Assembly: GCA_023101725.1 (NCBI GenBank)
Contig: JALJCO010000109.1
Coordinates: 62,001-126,000, forward strand
Length of the DNA: 64,000 bases
From: Atherinomorus stipes
Lineage: Eukaryota > Chordata > Actinopteri > Atheriniformes > Atherinidae
Reading direction: 5' to 3'
Each line of letters starts with the position of its first letter. Position 1 is the stretch's first letter. The position numbers and the translations under genes were made by a program. Positions 44,987 through 58,100 of this stretch are shown one piece after another. Under the pieces are notes generated by a model. It did no database searches. It saw nothing but the letters and a program-made list of their open reading frames with translations, and was not told where the DNA came from.

Positions 44987-47900
44987 CAGATTTCACACAC
45001 TGTTTCCAGACAAACCAACAGAATTCCTATCATTCTAATCCTCGTTTCTTTATTCACATGGTTGATTTTATCATAAAACAAATCAAAGATAAAAGGAGCC
45101 ATATCATGAAAAATGGACTTTAAAGGAATATTCCACCCACAGAATGATGTAACTTTATCTTCCACCCCCCCCCTCATGGTGAGAAAGACTCTGCAGCACT
45201 TTTTTAATATCTCAAATGCAGCCGGTGATCAGGAAGGCTTCTCGTTTTCCCCCCAACTTTCATATAATGGAGTTCACCGGGGTCCGAGCCAAAAAGGTCC
45301 ACAAAGTCCACAAAAACGTGTCAATATTCCTCCATACTGCTTGTCCAATCTAATCCACGTGTCCTGAGTGGGTAGCGTCCAGAATTTACTGGAAACGACG
45401 TCATTGAGTAGATTTTTAGAGCCTAAACAGTAGAACATCAGTACTACATCAGTACTACATCGCATCTCCTGCAAGAACGCCGATGCACGTTCACGAAACT
45501 ACGGAAGCCGCGGCAGACGAGATCACGCGTTCTCTTTTTCTTTCTTTGTTTGTTTTAAATCAACATCAACCCCTCTTGGACCCTCTTGTGTTTGTCCCGG
45601 TTTGTCTGCAGCTCTGTCGCTCTTAGCACAATTTAAACAGCTAATTTCTTCTTCTACACTTGTATTATCGGCAGAGTAGGCTCTGAACACCGAGGCTTCC
45701 GTAGTTTCATGAACGTGCATAAGTGCGCTTCATGAAAGTATGATGTTCTACTGTTTAGGACTAAAAATCTACTTAATGACGTTGTTTCCAGTAAATTCTG
45801 GACGCTACCCACTCAGGACACTTGGATTACATTGGACGAGCAGTATGGAGGAATATTGACACGTTTTTGTGGACTTTTATGGACCTTTTTGGCTCGGACC
45901 CCGGTGAACCCCATTATATGAAAGTTGGGGGGAAACGAGAAGCCTTCCTGATCACCGGCTGCATTTGAGATATTAAAAAGTGCTGCAGAGTCTTTCTCAC
46001 CATGAGGGGGGTGGAAGATAAAGTTACCGTATTTCCTGGACTATAAGTCGCACCAGTCAAATAATGCGTCATGAAGAGGAAAAAACCATTTATAAGTCGC
46101 ACTGGACTATAAGTCATGGTCATTTTCTGTAAATAACAGCAAAGTAGTGCGATTTTTGGATTTTTCATACCCTATTTGTTACTGCTAAAACTTCCTAATC
46201 ACTCAGATTCCAAAGTTAATGCCTATAAATGATCATAAACGTCATAATTAAGAAGGATAATCATGGTTTTAGAGGATTTGTTCCGGGCGGTACAGCCACA
46301 TGTTCAAAATGAACTCCACACGCTGTACGGCTGTTGTGTGATCTTTACCCTTGGAGCAGAATATAGTCACAAGTCCAGATCGCCAACATGTGACATCAGA
46401 CGGTGACGTTTATTTCTTTGCTCGTGTCAGTCAGTGTGAATTAACACTTAGAAATATGTTAAATGTATTTTAAAATGTAAGTCGCACAAGCTGCCAAACT
46501 ATGAAAAAAAGTGTGACAGATTTTTTAGATACCGCTATTTTCTCGTCAGCCTCAGCTGATACAACCTGCCGATATTTGGGGGATCTGATCAAACACAAAG
46601 CAGGATGACCAGGGAGGAGGTTTAGTTTGTGAGGCGGTTGGGTCCTCAGACACGAAGGGGGGTCGGTGCTGACCTGTGCAGTAGGAGTGGCCCTTGCAGG
46701 TGGCATCGATGGGCTCCTGGCAGACCTCGCCTCGGACCTCGAACCTGCAGTGTTTGCAGCAGGCGCTGTTCCTGTCGCTGAACACGGAGAAGCTGATGAG
46801 CCGACGGCGTCGCAGCAGAACGAGCAGACTCCACAACGGCAGCGCTCACCTGCACTGAGCGCCCTCCTTCAGCCTGCAGTCGGCGGTGCAGCAGGGGTCC
46901 GAGTTGATGTGCACCAGACCCGGGTCGCACTCCTCGCCCGGCTCCACCCGCGAGTTCCCGCACACGTTGATGTTCCTCTCTTTGAAGCAGGAAGCAGCCT
47001 TCGAACGCAGACGCTTGACGATGGAGCGTTTGCTGCAGTTGGAGAACAGCTGGACACACAGACGACGCGTCTTCACTTATTCTGCTGGGATGAAGATGAC
47101 GCTTCTCTTCATCGTTCATGTTTTAAAGCTTCAAAAACATCTAAATTATTCATATCATTTATACAGAAAGCTTAAATAAAGTCCAGCCTGACGAAGAGGA
47201 GCGTTAGATCCATCTATAGTCTCAGATCAGAAACAGCTGGGACGGAAACGAACAACTTCGTTTTAGTTCATCCAGTTTTTACATTTCAGACCTGCAGACA
47301 GAAAAGCGTCACAGCGAATCTTTTCCCACTTCGTAACATTCCCATTCTCTCTCACACATTCACCATACCAAGAAGAAGATGTTCCCAGAACATTTTCTTC
47401 CTCCCGATACCGATTCTGATGCTTGTGCTGTGTGCTGTCGGTCACGGGGGGCACGTTGCCCCGCATTTGCAAAGCAGCCGACGTCATATATCTGCACACA
47501 AACACCTGCCGCCAAACGCACACCATCGTCTCTCCAAACATTATTTTTACAGCACGATGAATGGAAGCGGCAACATTAACGAGCCCAGAGAGCCTGAACT
47601 GATGAGGACGAATGGCCGAGTGGCCGAATTTTTGTAAAACGAGTGTCCTCACTCCTCCAACTAAGAAAATAAAATATCATCCGGATGAACGTTACCATCC
47701 GAGTGTTCGTATGAATATCAAAGAATGGACTGTCGGAGGCTGAAAGCTTTTTTTTTTTTTGTTTGATTTTTTTTCACCGAGATTCTGGTTTACCAAACGC
47801 TTCATTTAACACAAAAAACGAATATTCCTCCTCTGCTGTGAGCTTCCACCGTCCTGGTGAAACTAAATGCCTGCCTGTTTTATAGCTAATGGATGTTAAC

Positions 47901-50900
47901 AATAGTTTCACCGTCCTGGTAAACAATGTCTGCTACCCTTCTGTTTGAAAGCCAAGTCATGGTTAACTTTGTGTTTCCATCGCTTTGTAACTATAATTTA
48001 TTGAACATTGTGCGCTATTTATCTTATTTTTCTTTATTTTATTTATTGGGTGAACGCCACCGTCCTGGTGAACGTCACCGTCCTGGTGAACGTCACCGTC
48101 TGAGCATCACCGTCTTGGTGAACGTCACCGTCTTGGTGAGCGTCACCGTCTGAACGTCACCGTCTTGGTGAACGTCACCGTCTGAACGTCACCGTCTTGG
48201 TGAACGTCACCGTCTTGGTGAACGTCACCGTCTGAGCATCACCGTCTTGGTGAGCGTCACCGTCTGAGCATCACCGTCTTGGTGAACGTCACCGTCTGAG
48301 CGTCACCGTCTTGGTGAACGTCACCGTCTGAGCGTCACCGTCCTGGTGAACGTCACCGTCTGAACGTCACCGTCTTGGTGAACGTCACCGTCTTGGTGAG
48401 CGTCACCGTCTTGGTGAACGTCACCGTCTTGGTGAGCGTCACCGTCTTGGTGAACGTCACCGTCTGAGCCTGGTGAACGCCACCGTCTTGGTGAACATCA
48501 CCGCCCTGGTGAACGCCACCGCCTGAACGCCACCGCTCTGGTGAACGCCACCGCCTTGGTGAACGCTCGTCTTGGTGAACATCACCGCCTTGGTGAACGC
48601 CACCGCCCTGGTGAACGCCACCGCCTTGGTGAACGCCACCGCCTGAGCGCCACCGTCCTGGTGAACGTCACCGCCCTGGTGAGCGCCACCGCCTTGGTGA
48701 ACGTCACCGCCCTGGTGAACGCCACCGTCCTGGTGAACGCCACCGCCCTGGTGAACATCACCGCCTTGGTGAACGCCACCGCTCTGGTGAACGCCACCGC
48801 CTTGGTGAACGTCACCGTCTTGGTGAACGCCACCGCTCTGGTGAGCGTCACTGTTCTGGTGAACGCCACCGCCGTGAACGCCACTGTTCTGGTGAACGCC
48901 ACCGTCCTGGTGAACGTCACCGTCTGAACGTCACCGTCTGAGCATCACCATTCTGGTGAACGTCACCGTCTTGGTGAACGTCACCGTCCTGGTGAACGTC
49001 ACCGTCCTGGTGAGCGTCACCGTTCTGGTGAACGTCACCGTCTTGGTGAACGTCACCGTCTGAGCGTCACCGTCTTGGTGAACGTCACCGTCTTGGTGAA
49101 CGTCACCGTCTGGGTGAACATCACCGTCTGAGCGTCACCATCTTGGTCAGCGTCACCGTCCTGGTGAACATCACCGTTCTGGTGAACGTCACCGTCTGAG
49201 CGTCACCGTCTTGGTGAACATCACCGTTCTGGTGAACGTCACCGTCTGAGCGTCACCGTCTTGGTGAACGTCACCGTCCTGGTGAACGTCACCGTCTTGG
49301 TGAACGTCACCGTCTTGGTGAACGTCACCGTCCTGGTGAGCGTCACCGTCTTGGTGAACGTCACCGTCTTGGTGAACGCCACCGCCCTGGTGAACGTCAC
49401 CCTGAGCCGCCCCCTGGTGAACATCACCGCCTTGGTGAACGCCACCGGCCTGAGCGCCACCGCCTTGGTGAACGCCACCGCCCTGGTGAACGCCACCGCC
49501 TTGGTGAACGCCACCGCCTGAACGTCACCGTTCTGGTGAACGCCACCGTCCTGGTGAACGCCACCGCCTGAACGCCACCGTTCTGGTGAACGTCACCGCC
49601 TTGGTGAACGCCACCGCCCTGGTGAACGCCACCGCTCTGGTGAGCGCCACCGCCTTGGTGAACGCCACCGCCTGAACGCCACCGCCCTGGTGAACGCCAC
49701 CGCTCTGGGTGAACGCCACCGTCTGAACGTCACCGCCCTGGTGAACATCACCGTCTTGGTGAACGCCACCGCCCTGGTGAACGTCACCGTCTTGGTGAAC
49801 GCCACCGCCTGGGTGAGCGCCACCGCCTTGGTGAACGCCACCGCCCTGGTGAGCGTCACCGCCTTGGTGAACGCCACCGCCTGAGCGCCACCGTCTTGGT
49901 GAACGCCACCGCCTTGGTGAACGCCACCGCCTTGGTGAACGCCACCGCCTGGTGAACGCCACCAGCCTTGGTGAGCGTCACCGCCTTGGTGAACGCCACC
50001 GCCTTGGTGAACGCCACCAGCCTTGGTGAACGCATCACCGCCCTGGTGAACGCCACCGCTCTTGGTGAACGCCACCGCCTTGGTGAACGCCACCGCTCTG
50101 GTGAACGCCACCGCCCTGGTGAGCGCCACCGTCTTGGTGAACGCCACCGCCCTGGTGAGCGCCACCGCCTTGGTGAACGCCACCGTCTGAACGCCACCGC
50201 CCTGGTGAACGTCACCGCCTTGGTGAACGCCACCGCCCTGGTGAACGCCACCGTCCTGGTGAGCGCCACCGTCTTGGTGAACGCCACCGCCTGAACGTCA
50301 CCGCCTTGGTGAACGCCACCGCTCTGGTGAACGCCACCGTCTGGTGAACGCCACCGCCTTGGTGAACGTCACCGCCTTGGTGAACGCCACCGCCCTGGTG
50401 AACGTCACCGTCTTGGTGAACGCCACCGCCTGAACGCCACCGCCTTGGTGAACGCCACCGTCTTGGTGAATGTCACCGCCTTGGTGAACGCCACCGCCCT
50501 GGTGAACGCCACCGCCTTGGTGAACGCCACCGCCTGAGCCGCCACCGCCCTGGGTGAACGTCACCGCCCTGGTGAGCGCCACCGTCTTGGTGAACGCCAC
50601 CGCCTTGGTGAACGCCACCGCCTTGGTGAACGTCACCGTCCTGGTGAGCGTCACCGCCTGGTACCGCCTTGGTGAACGTCACCGCCTGGTGAACGCCACC
50701 GCCCTGGTGAACGCCACCGCCCTGGTGAACGTCACCGCCTGAGCGCCACCGTTCTGGTGAACGCCACCGCCCTGGTGAACGCCACCGTCTTGGTGAACGC
50801 CACCGTCTGGTGAGCGCCACCGTTCTGGTGAACGCCACCGTCCTGGTGAGCGCCACCGTTCTGGTGAACGTCACCGCCTTGGGTAAACGTCACCGTCTGA

Positions 50901-53900
50901 GCGTCACCGTTCTGGTGAGCGCCACCGTCTCTGGTGAACGCCACCGCCTGGGTGAACGCCACCGCCTTGGTGAGCGTCACCGTTCTGGTGAACGCCACCG
51001 CCTGGGTGAACGTCACCGTCCTGGTGAGCGTCACCGTTCTGGTGAACGTCACCGTCTGGGTGAACGTCACCGTCTGAGCGTCACCGTTCTGGTGAGCGTC
51101 ACCGTCTGGGTGAACGTCACCGTCTGAGCGTCACCGTTCTGGTGAACGTCACCGTCTTGGTGAACGTCACCGTCTGAGCGTCACTGTCCTGGTGAACGTC
51201 ACCGTCTGAGCGTCACCGTCTGGGTGAACGTCACCGTCTTGGTGAACGTCACCGTCTGAACGTCACCGTCTGGGTGAACGTCACCGTCTGAGCGTCACCG
51301 TTCTGGTGAACGCCACCGTCTGGGTGAACGTCACCGTCTGAGCGTCACCGTTCTGGTGAACGTCACCGTCTGGGTGAACGTCACCGTCCTGGTGAACGTC
51401 ACCGTCTGAGCGTCACCGTTCTGGTGAACGTCACCGTTCTGGTGAACGTCACCGTCTGAGCGTCACCGTCCTGGTGAACGTCACCGTTCTGGTGAACGTT
51501 ACCGTCTGAGCGTCACCGTCCTGGTGAACGTCACCGTTCTGGTGAACGTCACCGTCCTGGTGAGCGTCACCGTCCTGGTGAACGTCACCGTCCTGGTGAA
51601 CGTCACCGTCCTGGTGAACGTCACCGTCTGAGCGTCACCGTTCTGGTGAACGTCACCGTCTGGGTGAACGTCACCGTCTGAGCGTCACCGTCCTGGTGAA
51701 CGTCACCGTCTGAGCGTCACCGTCCTGGTGAACGCCATCGTCCTGGTGAACGTCACCGTCTGAGCGTCACCGTCCTGGTGAACGTCACCGTCTGGGTGAA
51801 CGTCACCGTCTGGGTGAATGTCATCGTCCTGGTGAACGTCGCCGTCTTGGTGAACGTCACCGTCCTGGTGAACGTCACCGTCTTGGTGAACGTCACCGTC
51901 TTGGTGAACGTCACCGTCTTGGTGAACGTCACCGTCCTGGTGAACGTCACCGTCTTGGTGAACGTCACCGTCTTGGTGAACGTCACCGTCTGGGTGAATG
52001 TCACCGTCTTGGTGAACGTCACCGTCCTGGTGAACGTCACCGTCTTGGTGAACGTCACCGTCTTGGTGAACGTCACCGTCTGGGTGAGGAGGAACCGGCA
52101 GCAGCACCTTGTTGTTCACGTGGTCTCCGCTCACAGCGATGGGGTACATGACATATTTGCCCCCCTGGTCCTCCCGCGGGGCGCAGTACGGAACGTTGTC
52201 CGGGTCGTGCTCGGCTCCGAAGTTATGGCCGAGCTCGTGAGTCGTCACCAGGTCGGCCTCCTGCGGACGCAACAAAGAGGCGGAGCTTCAAGAGTCCACA
52301 ATGACGTCACTGACAGCTCTCACCGCTCGTCCAGCGGCTTCCAGGAGCCACCCACCTTGGTCAGGATGGTCTTCCCGTAGTTCTTGGTGCTGGTGAGGCC
52401 CGTGTTGAGGTAGATCTTCCCAAGGTCGTTGGCAGTCGAGGGACAACCTGCAGAGCAGCATCACGGCAGCTTCTTTAACACCAGAAGAAGAACTCGGGCG
52501 TGACAGCGGGAACTGGACTCACCTTGTGAGCAGAGACCTCCGGGAATGTCGGGTTTGGACGGGGCCACGTAGGCTAGACCCAGAGTGCCTTCATCAAAGT
52601 CCTGGTAGGTGAAGAGGTGAGCCAGGCACACGTTGGAGGCTTTCTCTGCGATGTCCACGCTGAACTGCTGCGAGACGAAAGACAAGCATAAACGTCAGTG
52701 AACGAACATCGAGCATCGGATTACGCCGAAGCTGTCGGACAAACCCGCCTTGCCTCCGATCACCTGCTCCTCAGCTTACCGTATTTTCCGGACTATGACG
52801 GCAGAGACGCACCGGGACAGTTTTCGCCCGTCTGGTGTCGTCGTGGCATCTTTTGAAGTTGGTAACGTGAGTCAGTTTGGTGTGTTCTGCGTCGCCGGCC
52901 ATCCGCAACCGTCGCCAATACCGTTGGCGTTTTTCACAGCCGATTGAACGTGAGTCATCGTTCGGTCGTTACGGGGAGACCGGAAGTGAAGGTAAACGAA
53001 CCAGATAAAGAGCGGACTCGCATCGTTTGGCATCGTACCGGGACCTCTTTCTTTAATCGTGTGGGACGAGGATGTGGAAGAGCAGGTTCTCGCCTAGCAG
53101 TCCTCGCTCTCTGCTAACAACAAAGCAGCTCTTACGTGTTTCAGTCTTGAGAAATGGTCCTTCATTTACGGTTTTGGTTTCTTGGGGCCACAGAACGGAT
53201 CAGCGCCGCCTGCTGTTGCAGCAACAATGCAGCAGAAGGTTCTCCCAAGTCTGGGTCGGTTGTCTCACCGTGTCGACGAGACTGACGCCCATTGGTCAGC
53301 CCGACCCCATTTCCAGCAACAACCGCAACAATCGTCAGTCTGTCCGGTGTGTCTTGCCCTAAGTCGCATCAGTCCAACAATGCATCATGAAGAGAAAAAA
53401 CAATAATGGATGAAAAGTAGTTTTTTTTTTTTAAAAAAAGGGATTTTCAGATTTGTTACTGCTAAATATTCCTCAATCACTCCGATTCCAAGCTTAAAGC
53501 CTGTTAACAGGGTTCTTGCAGGTTGCAGTTCAATTTAAGACCTTTTAAAGAACTTTTAAGGCCTTTAAAGGAATAGTCCACCCACAGAATGATGTAACTT
53601 TATCTTCCACCCCCCCTCATGGTGAGAAAGACTCTGCAGCACTTTTTTAATATCTCAAATGCAGCCGGCGATCAGGAAGGCTTCTCGTTTCCCCCCAACT
53701 TTCATATAATGGAGTTTGCCGGGGTCCGAGCCAAAAAGGTCCATAAAAGTCCACAAAAACTTGTCAATATTCCTCCATACTGCTCGTTCAATGTAATCCA
53801 AGTGTCCTGAGTGGGTAGCGTCCAGAATTTACTGGAAACAACATTATTAAGTAGATTTTTAGAGCCTAAACAGCAGAACATTTTACTTTCGTGAAGCACG

Positions 53901-55079
53901 CATATGCACGTTCACGAAACTACAGAAGCCTCGGCGTTCAGAGCCTCCTCTGCCGATAATACAAGCATAGAAGAAGAAATTAGCTGTTTACATTGTGCTA
54001 AGAGCGACAGAGCTGCAGACAAACCGGGACAAACACAAGAGGGTCCAAGAGGGGTTGATGTTGATTTAAAAGAAAGAAAGAAAGAAAAAGAGAACGCGCG
54101 ATCTCATCTCCTGAGTAGTTTCGTGAACGCGCATCGGCGTGCTTGCAGGAGATGCGATGTAGTACTGATGTAGTACGGATGTAGTACTGATGTAGTACTG
54201 TAGTCTTTGAGATATTAAAAAAGTGCTCCAGAGTCTTTCTCACCATGAGGGGAAGTGGAAGATAAAGTTACATCATTCTGTGGGTGGAATGTTCCTTTAA
54301 CATTTTGATAAAAAAGTCTCGGAGCAGCCAAACTAGTAAAAAAGTGTGTTATAATGCGGGATTAGCCTGCTGGGTGTCGGGTCTTACCTCCAGCAGCTTC
54401 TTGACGTCCCAGACGTCGCGTCCCTCCACCGGACTCCCCTCCATGTTGAAGTGGCTTCTTCCGGCGTCTACAGGAGTCGGTCTCGGCTCGATGATGATCT
54501 GAAAGCAGACACAGACATCAGCAGCCGGTTCAGAGCCCAGTAAACCGGATCTCCATCCTCACCTGCTGGATCTGAACTCCGTAACCGCTGAACTCCTCAT
54601 CCCACGACGTGTTTCTGTAGATGTCGTCCACGCGGTCGATCAGCTCGATCTGAAAACACAAAGGTTGGATCAGCATCACCGCGAGGAGGAGGAGGAGGAG
54701 GAGGAGGAGGAGGCTGAAACTAGGGCTGAGCAATTCACCGAAATGTGATTGTGATTTCAATTTTAATGTCTAACAATCTCCAAACTCATATCATCAAGTT
54801 GAAACGATTTATCTGCCACTTTTCTTTCCACAATTTCTGAAAATTATTCTGAAGTTAAAATAAATTTTAGTGGCTTCTCACTTGTGCAGTTTGTTGGGTG
54901 ATATTAACAAAAAAGTTAGATTTGGAATGCTGTAGCACTGCACTAAAGCTTAAAGTTTAGGGAGGGATTTTTATTTATTTATTCATTTACTTAAAATAAA
55001 AATAAGTATATTTATTTCTTTATTTTCTTCAAAATTAAAGAAATTGCAGAACAGCTGGACAGTTTATTTTGGATGTATA

Positions 55080-55120
<41 letters not shown>

Positions 55121-58100
55121 CGTCTATTTATTCATTTATCTAAAATAAAAACAAGTATATTTATTTATTTATTTATTTTCTTTAAAATTAGAGACATTGC
55201 TGAACAGCTGGACAGTTTATTTTAGATACATTTACATTTTTTATGCCTCATTTAACATTCAAAGTATGTTTATTATATTCATTTAATATTTATTCATTGC
55301 AAAACGTAATATAAATATGTAACTATAAAAACTATAAATATAAGTGATATTAATGTATTATATTAATAATATAATATACTATATATATTTTATATATATT
55401 TATATATATTTTATATATATTTATTTAAAATAAAAATAAGTATATTTATTTCTTTATTTTATTCAAAATGAGAGAAATTGCAGAACAGTTGGACAGTTTA
55501 TTTTGGATACATTCATGTTTTCCTATCCCGTATTTAATATTCAAAGTATGTTTATTACATTCATTTAATGTTTATACATTGCAAAACATAATATCAATAT
55601 ACAACTATAAATAACTATAAATATAAGTAATATTAATATATTATAAAATCAATATCGTCATCGTCATCATAATAATAATGATAACTAAATATAAGTGATA
55701 TTAATATAATATAATATAAGTAACTATAAATAAGGTAAATATTAATAGCCTACACTTTTTTCCAATTTCAACGTTTTGGGTAAATTATCAGTAACTAACT
55801 GTTTTTTTTGGACAGAGAGAGAAAAGCTGAATAAATGCGATGTGTAACTAAAAATAATCGTTTGAATAATCATGACTTCAACATTAACCAAAATAATCGT
55901 GAAAATGACTTTTTCCATAATGGAGCGGCCTCAGCTGAAACACAGCTCGGCGGTCTCACCAGGTAGTTGATGGTGGTGCTCTCCTCCCCCCGGCCCATGT
56001 GCTTGAAGAAGCGATGGTCGGCCACCAGCAGCAGAGGACACGTGTTCCTCTTGTGGTCGTAGAGCTGCCGCCTCCCTCTGAACGTGGACTCTGAGCAGGA
56101 GACGCACCGTCAGCCCTCCCAGCAACAAATCACACCGTTCTACCTGGTTAAACCGTCACAGAGGCTAAATCAGCCCCCGCCCACCTTCCTCCTCCCGCTC
56201 GTCCAACATGGCGGCTCTGACGCTGTCGGGGAGGAGCTGGTTGGGGTCGGAGTTCACGTAGCCGCAGACGGAGGGCTGCTGCAGCCGGCTGATGTTCCTG
56301 ATGTCCTCTGAGCGGTAGATCAGGAGGCGGCCATCAGGGGGCGCCGACGTGAACCTCCACAGGGGCTGAACAGGGGACAGGAGGGTTCAGGGGCGGGGCT
56401 ACGGGGTGATTGGACACCTCAGGTGATTGACAGGCAACTGGAGGGGGACAGAAACGTCCTTCCAGACCTGCATGGATCACCAGTATCACTACAACAGGGG
56501 TCTGCAACTAAGGATGCACCATATAATTGGCCCAATATCGGCATCGGCCTATATCGGACTTACAACTGAATATCGGACATCGCCCACCCCACCAATATTT
56601 TAACGATATTTAACCAATATTTAACCGATCAGCCCGAAAAAATAAGTAAAAAAGAAAAACTTCTTCTTTTTCAAAAACTTCCTTTTACCAATTTTAAAAC
56701 TTATAAAGGCTAGTGGTGGGGAAAATATCAATACACTGAAATATCCTGATATTTTCATACGCTGATACAATTTAAACATTTAGAAACGCGGTATCGATCT
56801 ATTTTACTAATGAAATCTTGCAATGTTTCATTGTTCTGGTACAAAATCTCACGAGAATTGACAAAAATTTTGCGATATTTTCATATGCTGATATCATGAC
56901 ATTCAAAAATGCGGTAACCATCTATTTTACTAATGAAATCTTGCGATATTTCATCATTCTGTTACTAAATCTTGCAGGAATTGACAAAAATGTGCAATAT
57001 TTTCATATGCTGATATCATAATGACATTCAAAAACGCGGTATCGATCTATTTTACTAACAAAATCTCGCGATATTTCATCCTTCTGTTACAAAATCTCAC
57101 GAGAAGCCATGAAATATTGTGAGATTTTTGTAAGTAAAGTAGATCGATACCGCATTTTTAAATGTCGATTTGATATCAGCATATGAAAATCTTGCGATAT
57201 TTCAGTGTATCGATATTTTTTCCCACCCCTGTTTTTCAAAGCATCTGAAGCAGATAAAATAACTGCTATTTGCAATGACTGCTTTTTTTTTTTTTTTTCT
57301 TTTTTTTAGCTTTAATATCGGTATCGATATCAATTATCAGCCAGATGAGTTTTAAAATATCGGCATATCGGATATCGGCCAAAATTCCAATATCGTGCAT
57401 CCCTATCTGCAATCTTTACAGTCTAAAGAGCCATTTTTGCCTCAAACAGCTAAATAAAAGTCGTCCAGAGCCGCAAATATTTCACAGCTTTTTTAAAATA
57501 AAACAACTTATAATTTTAATAAACACCAACTTTATGAAATCTGTTGCCATTTTTAAAGAACCACAGTTTTATTTAGACTTTTAGGTTTTAGAAAACAAAA
57601 CTACGGAAGAGGATTAGGACCACTGAAGAAAAGATGAAATAAAATTCTGAGAATAAAGTCTAAATTTTGTCTTTTTCTAAGAACATAAAAAGTTTTTTTA
57701 TTATTTCAATTTCTGCGAATTCTGACTTTCTTGGAAATACCTCGATGTTGAACTCCGCCTCATCTGTCAGGATGCGAGCTGAGAACTCCTGGTCGTCGAT
57801 ATGAGCCTGAACACGAGAGTTTTCTTCCCCTGGAGGAGACAAAGCAGATGTTGCTGGTCCGGTTTCAGCTGACGGGAGACGGCCGGCGTCTCGTTGGACA
57901 GAAGCGTCGTTACCGATGACATGTCCGGTGAAGTAGTTGTGTCTGTTGATGGGGACGTTTCGCTCTCGGCCGTCCTCGTCCACGACCACGGCGCTGAAGT
58001 CGTCGGTGAAGAGCTCACCGTTGGACCTCAGGTAGAGTCTGAACTGCCTGCAGTCACACGGAGGACGAGGAGGACGAGGACGAGGAGCTCGTTATAAACC

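Noticed and set aside
48048..52087. Repeated VNATAL, FTRAVA and DGDVHQ frames as genes, or the array as a CRISPR
   Set aside because: The 18-bp period keeps frames open by chance. The repeats are contiguous with no unique spacers, in a vertebrate intron.
56330..56346. CTCF-like AGGGGGCGCC in ADAM17 exon 5
   Set aside because: It encodes a conserved prodomain segment, so the match is explained by coding sequence.
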